A stretch of 64,000 nucleotides of DNA from Elusimicrobiota bacterium. GTDB lineage: Bacteria; Elusimicrobiota; Elusimicrobia; Elusimicrobiales; Elusimicrobiaceae. Within the stretch, counting starts at the first letter, position 1; every line of letters starts with the position of its first letter. Below the pieces are notes generated by a model. It had not been told where the DNA came from, searched no databases, and saw only the letters and a list, made by a program, of their open reading frames with translations. A program made the position numbers and the translations under genes. Shown piece by piece: positions 26,818 to 35,463 of this stretch. The stretch is from NCBI GenBank assembly GCA_009778915.1, contig WRFH01000002.1, positions 104,888-168,887 of the forward strand, given 5' to 3'.

Positions 26818-27129
26818 ATGAAGATAACGGAAATAAGGGTTCATCTGATGGGTGAGGAACGCTTGAAAGCATTCGCAAGCGTGACTTTTGATGACTCCTT
26901 CGTCGTAAGGAACATGAAAATAGTAGAGGGGAGCAAAGGGGTATTTCTTTGTATGCCGTCCAGGAAACTGGCTGATGGTTCTCACAAAGATATGGTTCAC
27001 CCTATTAACCAGCAGTTCAGGGAATATCTGGAAACAAATATTCTGAAAGCTTATCAGGATGAACTGACCAAAAACCCCGTCGGGGTAAGAAAGCTTGCCA
27101 AAACTGCGGTGGGCGCGGAAGAAGAGTAG
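26818..27129 (+). CDS. spoVG: SpoVG-family nucleic-acid-binding regulator
   Basis: The 103-residue protein starts MKITEIRVHL and carries KAFASVTFDDSFVVRNMKIVEGSKGVFLCMPSRK and HPINQQFREYLETNILKAYQ, which together define SpoVG. Family members bind DNA and RNA and act as pleiotropic regulators well beyond spore formers. The AGGAGGG Shine-Dalgarno (26804-26810) selects ATG 26818. tRNA-Gln follows 6 nt after its stop. Confidence 0.95.
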   Translation: MKITEIRVHLMGEERLKAFASVTFDDSFVVRNMKIVEGSKGVFLCMPSRKLADGSHKDMVHPINQQFREYLETNILKAYQDELTKNPVGVRKLAKTAVGAEEE

Positions 27130-27135
27130 TTTTAC

Positions 27136-27206
27136 TTCCGGATGGTGAAATGGTATCACTAGCGGTTTTGGTCCGCTCATTCTAGGTTCGAATCCTAGTC
27201 CGGAAA
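27136..27206 (+). tRNA. tRNA-Gln (anticodon TTG)
   Basis: Acceptor TTCCGGA (27136-27142) pairs with TCCGGAA (27199-27205). The anticodon arm AGCGG-TTTTGGT-CCGCT holds TTG, and the T arm reads CTAGGTTCGAATCCTAG. CCA is not encoded. The last 10 nt of the tRNA form part of a 35-bp perfect inverted repeat (see next feature). Confidence 0.93.
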
Positions 27207-27269
27207 TGATTAAAATGACAAAGCCTGCACATTTGTGCAGGCTTTGTCATTTTAATCATTTCCGGACTA
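27196..27269. repeat. 35-bp perfect inverted repeat overlapping the tRNA-Gln 3' end
   Basis: 27196-27230 is the exact reverse complement of 27235-27269, with a 4-nt ATTT loop. The left arm includes the tRNA 3' acceptor strand. It contains a terminator-like core (AAGCCTGCAC / GTGCAGGCTT) but no T run directly after the arm. In the precursor RNA the right arm could pair with the tRNA 3' end and compete with the cloverleaf. Confidence 0.9.
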
Positions 27270-27271
27270 TT

Positions 27272-27411
27272 CCCCAAGCTTTTGAGTTTATTTGAATTTT
27301 TTTCTGCTGCGCCACACACCGTGTCCGCGCGGGAACGGAGAACGGCCCCGCGCTACCCGCACCAGTGTGTCTCCGCAGAAAGAAAATCCAAATAAACTCA
27401 AAATCTCGGGG
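27272..27411. repeat. 140-bp imperfect hairpin element
   Basis: Arms of about 49 nt (27272-27320 and 27362-27411) are complementary at roughly four of five positions, including a run of 14 bp TTTTGAGTTTATTT. The 41-nt centre holds another G/C hairpin. A smaller inverted repeat follows (about 27416-27452). The rest of 27207-27598 shows no convincing gene; a -10-like TATAAT (27562-27567) serves the next gene. It could be a MITE-like element or a structured RNA. Confidence 0.65.
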
Positions 27412-27598
27412 CCCCAAAAAAATTTTGCAAAGAACGGCTCGCATAAAATTTTTAACGGCATAACGGCTTTAAAAATTATTTACCCGGCCTAACCATTTTC
27501 TTGTATGGGGACAGAATCTAACAAAATACTATTTTCACTCTTTTTTATTTAATAATTTTTTCTATAATGTAATCGTAGCCCTAAAGAGGAAAAAATTT

Positions 27599-28690
27599 AT
27601 GAAAAAGATTATAATTCTCTGCGCCGTTGTGTTTATCGTTTGCGCCTGCGGTAAAAAACCGGAACCCAAAACCGTTGAAGCCCCGAAAGTGGTATTTGCC
27701 TTATTCTCCGGTTACCGTTGCCCGCCGTGCATGGTCTTTGAAGACGAATATTTGGACAATTTCGAAAAAATCTATAACGAAAAATATAATGGCAGAGTCG
27801 AACTGCAAATATATAAGGTTGACATACCGTTTAACATAACGCCTGACTCGCCGGAATACGCGGAAGCCAAAAAACTTGCCCAAAGGAACGACGCCATATT
27901 AAAAGCTACTGGCAAGTTAAATAATGTAAAGTATATCGGCTCACTGCCTTGCGCGGTTATCGGCGCGACTTTACTGGACGGTTCCACGGATGACACGGAA
28001 GTAAACGGCCCCAATGTTGAACGCGCCATAGACAAAGCCCTTGCAAATAATGAAACCACAATATTGGCAACCGGCGTGAGCGGAAAAATGCAGGATTACG
28101 CCAATATTTCGCAGGCGGTAAGAGCGGGCGACTATAAAGCGGTAGAAGCGTTTTTGAATAAAGGCGTAAGCCCGAACGAAGGTGAGGAAATAAGCGGCGG
28201 TTCCACTCCTTTAATGTTGGCGGCTTTTAACGGAGACGAGGACATTATAAAACTGCTGCTGTCCCGCGGCGCGGACATTAACGCGCGCGACAAACAGGAC
28301 GGCACGGCTATTGACACCGCCGCTTTTATGGGCAGGACTGAGCTTGTGGAATTTATGTTGTCTAAAGGCGCGACTATCACTGCGGACACTATTGCATCCT
28401 CCGGGCTCGATGAACATATGATTGCATTGCTCAAAAAACACGGCGCGGATATCAACGGGACAATTCCCGACGGTAACACTCCGCTGACAAGGGTTCTGAC
28501 GCACCGCGAAAAAATGTCCGGCACAAAAATAGCCTTAAAATACGCCGGAGTTTTAATCACTCAGGGCGCGGACGTCAATAAAAAAGTGACAATCAAAGAC
28601 GACAACGGCAAGACGGTGACAAAAACGCCGCTTCAGCTTGCGCAAAGCAAGGAAATGAAAGATTTTCTAATTTCCAAGGGCGCTAAATAA
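27599..28690 (+). CDS. Thioredoxin-fold plus ankyrin-repeat lipoprotein, copy 1
   Basis: The 363-residue product starts with a lipoprotein signal (lipid Cys near residue 17, followed by GKK). Residues about 30-170 are thioredoxin-like: strand VVFALFSGYRCPPC with the redox pair Cys41/Cys44, and a cis-Pro loop GSLPCAVIGA. Residues about 175-363 hold ankyrin repeats (TPLMLAAFNGDEDIIKLLLSRGADINARD, TAIDTAAFMGRTELVEFMLSKGA, HGADINGTIPDGNTPLTRVL). It has an AAAGAGGA Shine-Dalgarno and begins a four-gene operon with two paralogues and dsbD. I infer a membrane-anchored periplasmic thiol reductase or isomerase whose ankyrin part selects clients. Confidence 0.85.
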   Translation: MKKIIILCAVVFIVCACGKKPEPKTVEAPKVVFALFSGYRCPPCMVFEDEYLDNFEKIYNEKYNGRVELQIYKVDIPFNITPDSPEYAEAKKLAQRNDAILKATGKLNNVKYIGSLPCAVIGATLLDGSTDDTEVNGPNVERAIDKALANNETTILATGVSGKMQDYANISQAVRAGDYKAVEAFLNKGVSPNEGEEISGGSTPLMLAAFNGDEDIIKLLLSRGADINARDKQDGTAIDTAAFMGRTELVEFMLSKGATITADTIASSGLDEHMIALLKKHGADINGTIPDGNTPLTRVLTHREKMSGTKIALKYAGVLITQGADVNKKVTIKDDNGKTVTKTPLQLAQSKEMKDFLISKGAK

Positions 28691-28704
28691 AAAAGAGAAA
28701 ATCT

Positions 28705-29802
28705 ATGAAGAAACTTATGATTCTTTGCGCCGCCGCGTTTGTCATTTGCGCCTGCGGTAAAAAAGAAGAACCCAAAACCGTGGAAAAACCGAAAGTGGTA
28801 TTCGCGCTTTTCTCCGGTTACCGCTGTCCAGGGTGTATGGTTTTTGAGGAGGAATTTTTAAATAATTTCAAAAAAACCTATAAAGAAAAATACGGCGGCC
28901 GCGTAGAATTAAAAGAATATAAAGTGGATACTCCGTTATACATAACGCCGGACTCGCCGGAATATAAAGAAGCAAAAGAAATTGCGCAAAGGAACAGCGT
29001 TATATCAAGGGCTACCGGCAAGTTATACAATAAAAAATGGATAGGCGGCATGCCGTATGCCGTTATAGGCGCAACCTCTCTTGACGGCGCTAATGATGAC
29101 CTGGACGTAACCGGCCCGAACATTGAACGCGCGATTAAAAAAGCCATTGATAACAATGAAATTACCCGCCTCGCCGACGGCGTAAGCGGCAAAATGCAGG
29201 ATTACGCCGATATTGACCGCGCGGTAAAAGCAGGCGACTATAAAGCGGTGGAAGAATTTTTGAAAACAGGCGCGGATATAAACAAAGTTGCATTAGACGA
29301 CGTTGGGTATGACGTTCCTTTGGCCTCCGCCGCGTGGGTTGGGGATATAAAAATGGTGGAATTATTATTATCTCACGGCGCGGACGTTAATATGGAATCC
29401 CCGGGAGGATGGGTGCCTCTTGGCGGTGCCGTTTTTGCCGGAAACCGGGAAATAGTTGAACTCTTATTAGCCAAAGGTTCGGTTATGCCGGGCGATATCT
29501 TGACATCCTCAGGTGTTATTGATGAAAATATGGTTGCTCTGTTAAAAAAACACGGCGCGGATATCAACGGTAAACTTTCCGACGGCAACACACCTTTAAC
29601 ATCTGTGTTGATATTCAAGGAAAAGTCTTACGGCCCGCAAATAGCCATAAGATACGCGCAGGTTTTGATTAATCAGGGCGCGGACGTAAATAAAAAAGTA
29701 ACTATAAAAGATGACAAGGGCAAGACGGTAACCAAAACGCCGCTGCAACTTGCGCAAAGCAGGGAAATGAAAGATTTCCTCATTTCCAAGGGCGCTAAAT
29801 AA
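28705..29802 (+). CDS. Thioredoxin-fold plus ankyrin-repeat lipoprotein, copy 2
   Basis: This 365-residue paralogue has the same layout: lipid Cys17, redox pair in YRCPGC (Cys41/Cys44, Gly where copies 1 and 3 have Pro), cis-Pro loop GGMPYAVIGA and ankyrin repeats from about residue 180. The thioredoxin part and the last 90 residues are very similar to copies 1 and 3, while the middle ankyrin units (about 185-265) differ strongly, which suggests selection for different partners. The CPGC dipeptide should shift the redox potential. It starts 14 nt after copy 1. Confidence 0.85.
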   Translation: MKKLMILCAAAFVICACGKKEEPKTVEKPKVVFALFSGYRCPGCMVFEEEFLNNFKKTYKEKYGGRVELKEYKVDTPLYITPDSPEYKEAKEIAQRNSVISRATGKLYNKKWIGGMPYAVIGATSLDGANDDLDVTGPNIERAIKKAIDNNEITRLADGVSGKMQDYADIDRAVKAGDYKAVEEFLKTGADINKVALDDVGYDVPLASAAWVGDIKMVELLLSHGADVNMESPGGWVPLGGAVFAGNREIVELLLAKGSVMPGDILTSSGVIDENMVALLKKHGADINGKLSDGNTPLTSVLIFKEKSYGPQIAIRYAQVLINQGADVNKKVTIKDDKGKTVTKTPLQLAQSREMKDFLISKGAK

Positions 29803-29817
29803 AAAAGGAAAAAATTT

Positions 29818-30906
29818 ATGAAAAAACTTATTATTCTTTGCGCCGCCGCGTTTATAATTTTCGCATGCGGTAAAAAAGAAGAGCCCAAAACCGCTGAAGC
29901 GCCAAAAGTTGTATTTGCTTTTTTCTCCGGCTACCGCTGTCCGCCGTGTATGGTTTTTGAAAACGAATATTTGGATAATTTCAAAAAAACCTATAAAGAA
30001 AAATACAAAGGCAGAGTTGAACTTCAAGAATATAAAGTTGATATTCCGTTAAACATAACGCCTGACTCTCCGGAATATGACGAAGCAAAACAGCTTGCAA
30101 AAAGAAATGATGACATACTTAAAGCCACAAGCAAGGCAAACAACGCCGCATGGGTAGGTTCGCTGCCGTATGCCGTTATCGGAGAAACTTCTTTAGACGA
30201 CTTCAGCAAAGATTCGGAAGTGAGCGGGCCGAATGTTGAGCGGGCAATAGATAAAGCTCTTGCCAATAATGAAACCACCAAATTAGTAACGAGCGTAAGC
30301 GGCAGTATGCGGGATTATACCGATATTAAACAGGCGGTAAGAGCTGGCGACTATAAAGCGGTGGAAGAGTTTTTGAATAATGGTGCGGACGTAAATTACC
30401 GGGCTCAGGATACTCAGGATACCATTTTAATGGACGCCTGTTTTAACGGGGATGAAAATATTGTGAAATTGCTGCTCTCACGCGGCGCGGATATCAATCT
30501 CAAAGATAACTCAGGCTGTACGGCCGTCGCGTCCGCGGCTTTTATGGGAAGGAGAGAAATTGTGGATTTTCTGGCATCCAAAGGCGCGCGGATAAATACC
30601 GCCACCTTAGCTTTCGCCGGTATTGACGAAAATATGGTCAGCCTGCTTAAAAAATACGGCGCCGATATCAACGGGAAACTTCCGGACGGCAACACCCCCT
30701 TGACAAGGGTTCTGACGGAGCATGAAAAAATGGCCGGCACAAAAATAGCAATAAAATACGCCGAAGTTTTGATTAATCAGGGAGCGGACGTAAATATGAA
30801 AGTAACAATCAAAGACGCCGGCGGCAAGACTGTGACAAAAACGCCTTTGCAGCTTGCGCAAAGTCAGGAAATGAAAAACTTTCTCATTTCCAAAGGCGCT
30901 AAATAA
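29818..30906 (+). CDS. Thioredoxin-fold plus ankyrin-repeat lipoprotein, copy 3
   Basis: The third paralogue, 362 residues, has a cleaner lipobox (IIFAC, lipid Cys17), redox pair in YRCPPC (Cys41/Cys44), cis-Pro loop GSLPYAVIGE and ankyrin units DTILMDACFNGDENIVKLLLSRGADIN and so on, ending QEMKNFLISKGAK like its siblings. The Shine-Dalgarno AAAGGA and leader closely match those of copy 2. Its stop TAA directly abuts the dsbD ATG, so the electron donor and its probable clients are translationally coupled. Confidence 0.85.
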   Translation: MKKLIILCAAAFIIFACGKKEEPKTAEAPKVVFAFFSGYRCPPCMVFENEYLDNFKKTYKEKYKGRVELQEYKVDIPLNITPDSPEYDEAKQLAKRNDDILKATSKANNAAWVGSLPYAVIGETSLDDFSKDSEVSGPNVERAIDKALANNETTKLVTSVSGSMRDYTDIKQAVRAGDYKAVEEFLNNGADVNYRAQDTQDTILMDACFNGDENIVKLLLSRGADINLKDNSGCTAVASAAFMGRREIVDFLASKGARINTATLAFAGIDENMVSLLKKYGADINGKLPDGNTPLTRVLTEHEKMAGTKIAIKYAEVLINQGADVNMKVTIKDAGGKTVTKTPLQLAQSQEMKNFLISKGAK

Positions 30907-32814
30907 ATGCGGCGCGCGGCCGGCTGGCTCCTGCTGTTTCTGCCCGCGGTCTGCGCTTTTTCGCAGATTTATCAGCCTGTCAGATGGGAAATTTCCGTCA
31001 GAGAAAAACATGAAATTGTTTTTACCGCGCACATAGAACCGGGCTGGCATATTTACGGCCTGACCGAGCCGGATTTCGGCCCGAATCCCACCGTTTTTAA
31101 TTTTGAAAAAATTTCCGGCGCACAGATGGAAGGGAAAGTTTTTTCAACTTCGCCTATGATAACCGCGTATGAAGCGCTCTTCGGCGCGGAAACCACTTAC
31201 TTTGAAAACAATCCGGAATTTATCCAAAAATTTAAACTCCAAAACGCGCAAAAATTTGAGATAAGCGGATATATTGAATATTCCGTCTGCAATATCAAGC
31301 GGTGTATGAATCTGACGGAAGAATTTTCTTTTACGCCAGAGAGTTTGTCGTCGGGCACCGCAAAAAAAGCCGCCGCGCCGGAAGCAGAAAACGCCGCCGT
31401 AACGAAAAATGATTTGTGGAAACCTGTTACGGATGAGCTGAATTCTTACGGCCCGCAGGACGGCGCGCGCCGGTCATGGCTTGGCATTTTTCTGATTAGT
31501 TTTGCGGGCGGCTTGCTGGCTTTGTTCATGCCCTGCATTTGGCCTATGATACCGATTACCGTTGGTATTTTTCTCAAACGCTCCAATAATGATTTTAAAA
31601 AATCCGCGGCGGGGGCCGCGCTGTACGGCTTGTCAATTTTGGTTATTTATCTGCTGTTCGGCCTATTTTTTACGTTGGTTTTTGGCGCGGCCGCGCTTAA
31701 TAATCTGGCCACAAACGCCGTCGCGAATTTAATTTTTTTCGCGCTGTTTGTATTGTTCGCGGTTTCGTTCTTTGGCGCGTTTGAATTCCAGCTGCCTGCG
31801 GCGTGGGCTGATAAAATTAACAATAAGGCGCACTCCTCCGCCGGCATAATCGGTATTTTCTTCATGGCGTTTACGCTGGTTTTGGTTTCATTTTCCTGCA
31901 CCGCGCCTATAGTCGGAACGCTGCTTGTGCAGCTGACCTCGGCGGACAATATTCTTTCGCCGGCAGTCGGCATGGCGGGTTTCGGGCTTGCGCTGGCCAT
32001 ACCGTTTGCGCTGTTTGCTTTTGTGCCGTCTCTAATGAAAAAAATGCCAAAATCCGGTGAGTGGTTAAACACGCTTAAAGTTACGCTGGGATTTTTGGAG
32101 CTGGCTTTGGCTTTGAAATTTTTATCAATGGCGGATTTGGTTTACCACTGGCATATTTTGAATCGGCAGGTATTTTTGGTTTTATGGATTCTGATTTTTG
32201 CTTCTCTCGGTTTTTATCTTCTTAAGAAAGTAAAACGCGCTGGATTTATTTTGGCGGCGGTTCCGTTTCTCTTTGTTCTGTATATGATACCAGGTTTATG
32301 GGGTGCGCCTTTAAAAGACATAAGCGCGTTTCTGCCGCCGCTGTATACGCAAAAATTTGACCTGTACGGCGGCGAGCTGAAACCGAAATTTTACGATTAC
32401 GACGAGGGAATGGCATCCGCCGCAAAAGACAACAAGCCGGTTATGATAGACTTTACCGGCTACGGCTGCGTCAACTGCCGCAAAATGGAGGCCGCGGTTT
32501 TGTCCGACGCGCGCGTAAGAAAAATTATTGATAACGATTATGTTCTGATTGCATTATATGTTGACGACAGAACAAAATTACCGCAAACTATTGAAAAAGA
32601 AGAGAACGGCAAAGAAATAAAGCTGCGCACCGTCGGGGATAAGTGGAGTTATCTGCAAAGATACAAATTCGGCGCCAATGCGCAGCCTTACTATATTTTA
32701 TTGGACAATTTAGGCAATCCGCTTGCCGGCTGGCGCGCTTATGACGAAAATATTGACGGCTTCGTTAAATATTTAGAGAGCGGAATAAAAAACTACAATC
32801 GTCCCGGCAAATAA
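30907..32814 (+). CDS. dsbD: Thiol:disulfide interchange protein DsbD
   Basis: DsbD carries electrons from cytosolic thioredoxin across the inner membrane. All three modules are present in 635 residues: a signal peptide and N-terminal periplasmic domain with Cys128/Cys133 (SVCNIKRC), eight hydrophobic segments with Cys210 (FMPCIWPM) and Cys331 (FSCTAPIVG), and a C-terminal thioredoxin domain with GYGCVNC (Cys521/Cys524). The N-domain pair is spaced C-x4-C. Its position after three thioredoxin-like lipoproteins implies that they are its substrates. It ends 4 nt before the convergent FGGY kinase gene. Confidence 0.93.
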   Translation: MRRAAGWLLLFLPAVCAFSQIYQPVRWEISVREKHEIVFTAHIEPGWHIYGLTEPDFGPNPTVFNFEKISGAQMEGKVFSTSPMITAYEALFGAETTYFENNPEFIQKFKLQNAQKFEISGYIEYSVCNIKRCMNLTEEFSFTPESLSSGTAKKAAAPEAENAAVTKNDLWKPVTDELNSYGPQDGARRSWLGIFLISFAGGLLALFMPCIWPMIPITVGIFLKRSNNDFKKSAAGAALYGLSILVIYLLFGLFFTLVFGAAALNNLATNAVANLIFFALFVLFAVSFFGAFEFQLPAAWADKINNKAHSSAGIIGIFFMAFTLVLVSFSCTAPIVGTLLVQLTSADNILSPAVGMAGFGLALAIPFALFAFVPSLMKKMPKSGEWLNTLKVTLGFLELALALKFLSMADLVYHWHILNRQVFLVLWILIFASLGFYLLKKVKRAGFILAAVPFLFVLYMIPGLWGAPLKDISAFLPPLYTQKFDLYGGELKPKFYDYDEGMASAAKDNKPVMIDFTGYGCVNCRKMEAAVLSDARVRKIIDNDYVLIALYVDDRTKLPQTIEKEENGKEIKLRTVGDKWSYLQRYKFGANAQPYYILLDNLGNPLAGWRAYDENIDGFVKYLESGIKNYNRPGK

Positions 32815-32818
32815 TATT

Positions 32819-34264
32819 TTATTTATAACTTCTGCACCAGTCGAAGAATTTGCGCCATTGTTGGTACAGGGCGGCGGCTTCGGCGGACGGCATTTGCGGG
32901 GTGAAGGTGCGGACTGAGTTGAAAACTTCCCACATAGTCGTATCTGCTCCGGTTTCGCGCGCCATCAGAAACGCGGCGCCCAGCGCGGTGGTGTCGTTTT
33001 CGCTGTTTTGCATCAGCATGGATTGCAGTATGTCAGATTGGAATTGCAGAAGGCTTAAATTTTTCGCAAACCCGCCGGACACTCTTGTTTCGCCCGTTTT
33101 AATACCCGCGTTTTTCAGATAGAAAAAAATATCCGCCGTCATAAAGGCAAGGCTGCGGACTGCGCCCGCTATAAAATCTTCTTTTTTGGTTGACGTCGTA
33201 AGCCCGCTGATTACCGTCTGAGTGTCAAAATCCCAGTACGGCGCGCCTATGCCGCCGAAGGCCGGCAGGAACCACACCGGGTTTTTCGCGCGCGCGGCCA
33301 TATCGTCAATATCTTTAATGTTAAAATTTATGCCTATTTGCTTCAGCCACTGGAAAACGCCGCCCGCGGCGTTGACCGGGCCTTCAAGCAGAAAATTTTT
33401 ATTTTCCCGCGCCGTCGTTACTCCTACCGACGTTAAAATCCCGGGCATACTTTTCAAATTGCCGCCGGTGCTTGTCAGCAAAAACGCGCCGGTGCCGTAG
33501 TTAATCGCGGTGTCTCCCTCTCTGCTTATGCCTAGCCCAGTTGCGGCGGTCTGCTGGTCCCCGGCGCAAATTTTTATGGGGGTATCTTTATACATGCCGT
33601 AATTATCCAGAGTATTTTTTATTTCAGGCAGCCATTCTCTTTTGACGGAAAACGCTTTCAGCAAATCTTCGTCCCAGTCAAAAGTATTTATATTAAAAAG
33701 CAGCGTGCGCTGGGCGAGCGTCTGGTCCGCCGCGAAAACTCTTCCGCCTGTCAGGTGCCAAATTATATAAGTCGCCACAGGGCCGGCCAGCAAATTTCCG
33801 GCGGCGGCGCATTTTTTTGCCGCTTCAATATTCTCCAGACACCATGTAATTTTTGAAGCTGAATAAAACGGCGTTTTGTAAAGACCTGTTTTGGCGTGAA
33901 TTTCTTCCTGCGGGATTTGCACATTGGCGGATATTTGATGCGCGCGCCCGTCCTGCCACGTCAGCACCGGCGCGACGGGTACGCCCGTGGTTTTGTCCCA
34001 CAAAACTATCGTCGACCGCTGGCTTACGACGGCTATCGAAGAAATATTTTTGCCGCCAGCCGCGCCAAGCGCGTCGTGCAGCGCGCCCAACTGGGAATCC
34101 AGCAGTTCTTTTCCGTCGTATTCGGCTGAATTCAAACCAAGATGTTTCGCTGTTATTTCGCGGTGTTTTTTGACTGTAATGTGTCCCGCGCGGTTAACTA
34201 GCAGCGCGCGCGAACCGCTTGAACCCTGGTCCAAAACCAGAAAAGCGTGTTCTTTTTGTTTCAT
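32819..34264 (-). CDS. FGGY-family carbohydrate kinase (glycerol kinase-like)
   Basis: The 481-residue protein has the FGGY layout: phosphate loop LDQGSSGSRALL, ICAGDQQTAATG with the catalytic Asp, INYGTGAFL, LPAFGGIGAPYWD and FQSDILQS. Overall order follows glycerol kinase, but the substrate residues differ: SQRST replaces NQRET and PFYSASK replaces PYFSGTK, so the substrate may be another polyol or sugar. A GGGGG Shine-Dalgarno is present. It lies 8 nt downstream of the nuclease gene on the same strand, so the two probably share a transcript. Confidence 0.82.
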   Translation of the reverse strand: MKQKEHAFLVLDQGSSGSRALLVNRAGHITVKKHREITAKHLGLNSAEYDGKELLDSQLGALHDALGAAGGKNISSIAVVSQRSTIVLWDKTTGVPVAPVLTWQDGRAHQISANVQIPQEEIHAKTGLYKTPFYSASKITWCLENIEAAKKCAAAGNLLAGPVATYIIWHLTGGRVFAADQTLAQRTLLFNINTFDWDEDLLKAFSVKREWLPEIKNTLDNYGMYKDTPIKICAGDQQTAATGLGISREGDTAINYGTGAFLLTSTGGNLKSMPGILTSVGVTTARENKNFLLEGPVNAAGGVFQWLKQIGINFNIKDIDDMAARAKNPVWFLPAFGGIGAPYWDFDTQTVISGLTTSTKKEDFIAGAVRSLAFMTADIFFYLKNAGIKTGETRVSGGFAKNLSLLQFQSDILQSMLMQNSENDTTALGAAFLMARETGADTTMWEVFNSVRTFTPQMPSAEAAALYQQWRKFFDWCRSYK

Positions 34265-34272
34265 ACTACCCC

Positions 34273-35463
34273 CTAAGAATCAACTTTTTTTATTTGTAAT
34301 TCCCTTGCGGCGGTTTTGCGCGTTAAAGCGCGAAGTTGTTTTTTGTCTTCTTCCGCCACGTCGGGATTGTCAAGCAGCGCTAAAATGCTGCTTTGCGTGG
34401 GTACCAAAACTTTTTTTAGCAGATTCTTTTCTTTAAGAAAATCCATGACGGCCGCCTGGTCCGTAAATTCTATATTTTCTTTGTTATTAAGTTCGACTTT
34501 AAAATCTTTGCCGAAGTGAGTGTTATAATTTTTCCCCCGCATTATGGCGATGATTTCTTTTTTCAACGCGGCGTAGTTTTGGCCCGCTTTACCAAGAGCG
34601 TCTATTTTTTGGGATAAAATATCTTCGTCTGACTGCGGCGCCTGTGAAATTTCCGGTTTTGGCGTTTTTTGGAACTCTTCAAATTCCACGCCGGTAAAAA
34701 CCGGGCACATGCTCTTATAGTCGCACCAGCGGCATTTGCTTTCTTCCGGTGCCGGAGTATAAATCTGGGCGCGTATTTCGTCCGCCGTTTTTAAAACGCC
34801 GCTCCAGAAAACGTCTATTTCTTTTTGCGCCGCCGGAGCAAATTCCATAACTTTTAACGTCGGCAAATGGTAAAAGGAAAGTTTGTCCACGGTCACTTTT
34901 TCCGCGCCGTCTTTCTGTGCCGCTATGTCTTTCAGCACCGGGGAATTTTCCATTACTTTCTGGTACATATAAAGCTGGTCCGGTTCGCGTTCCACAGTCT
35001 TGCCGGTTTTATAATCTGTAATAGCCACATGCCCGTTACCGAGATAATCAACGCGGTCAATAATGCTGATAAGCGACAGGCGGTCAATATCCAGCATCGT
35101 CTTAAACTCTACGGAAAGAGGAATAAAAAGATTATCTTTATGTTTCTGGTAATATGAAACTAAAATGCGGCGGCCTTCGTCGTAGCCTTCAAGTTCTTTC
35201 ATCGGGCTGGCGTAACCTTTTTCTTCAAAAGTAGTGGCTCGCCAGTCTGCGTCAAAAAAATTGAGCAGTTGTTCCAGCGTCGGGAAAGGCGGTTTTTTTA
35301 CGCCGTACAGAAATTCCAGCGCTTTGTGCATGCTCTGTCCGAAGGCAAAATAATATTTCGGTTTCTCGGGAATTTTATGGATGTAGCGGAATTTAAATTT
35401 CTGCGGACATTCCCGGTAAAGCGTCATTTTTGAATAGGAAAACGACAGGTTACCTTTAGTCAT
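34273..35463 (-). CDS. PD-(D/E)XK nuclease of the RecB/Cas4 family with Fe-S cysteines
   Basis: The 396-residue protein starts MTKGNLSFSYSKMTLYRECPQKFKFRYI, has FGQSMHKALEFLYG with the motif His, the nuclease core LISIIDRVDYLG then VAITDYKTGK, and a C-terminal cysteine cluster CRWCDYKSMC that with the N-terminal ECP Cys can hold a 4Fe-4S cluster, as in AddB and Cas4. No helicase, cas gene or CRISPR array is near, so a stand-alone DNA repair or defence role is possible. I start at ATG 35463; the longer in-frame ORF would overlap the divergent PTS gene. TATAAT lies 6 nt before this ATG. Confidence 0.85.
   Translation of the reverse strand: MTKGNLSFSYSKMTLYRECPQKFKFRYIHKIPEKPKYYFAFGQSMHKALEFLYGVKKPPFPTLEQLLNFFDADWRATTFEEKGYASPMKELEGYDEGRRILVSYYQKHKDNLFIPLSVEFKTMLDIDRLSLISIIDRVDYLGNGHVAITDYKTGKTVEREPDQLYMYQKVMENSPVLKDIAAQKDGAEKVTVDKLSFYHLPTLKVMEFAPAAQKEIDVFWSGVLKTADEIRAQIYTPAPEESKCRWCDYKSMCPVFTGVEFEEFQKTPKPEISQAPQSDEDILSQKIDALGKAGQNYAALKKEIIAIMRGKNYNTHFGKDFKVELNNKENIEFTDQAAVMDFLKEKNLLKKVLVPTQSSILALLDNPDVAEEDKKQLRALTRKTAARELQIKKVDS

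Noticed and set aside
27256..27492. Overlapping 60-66-codon ORFs on both strands in the hairpin element
   Set aside because: They arise from the palindromic sequence, lack Shine-Dalgarno sequences and resemble each other only because the arms are complementary.
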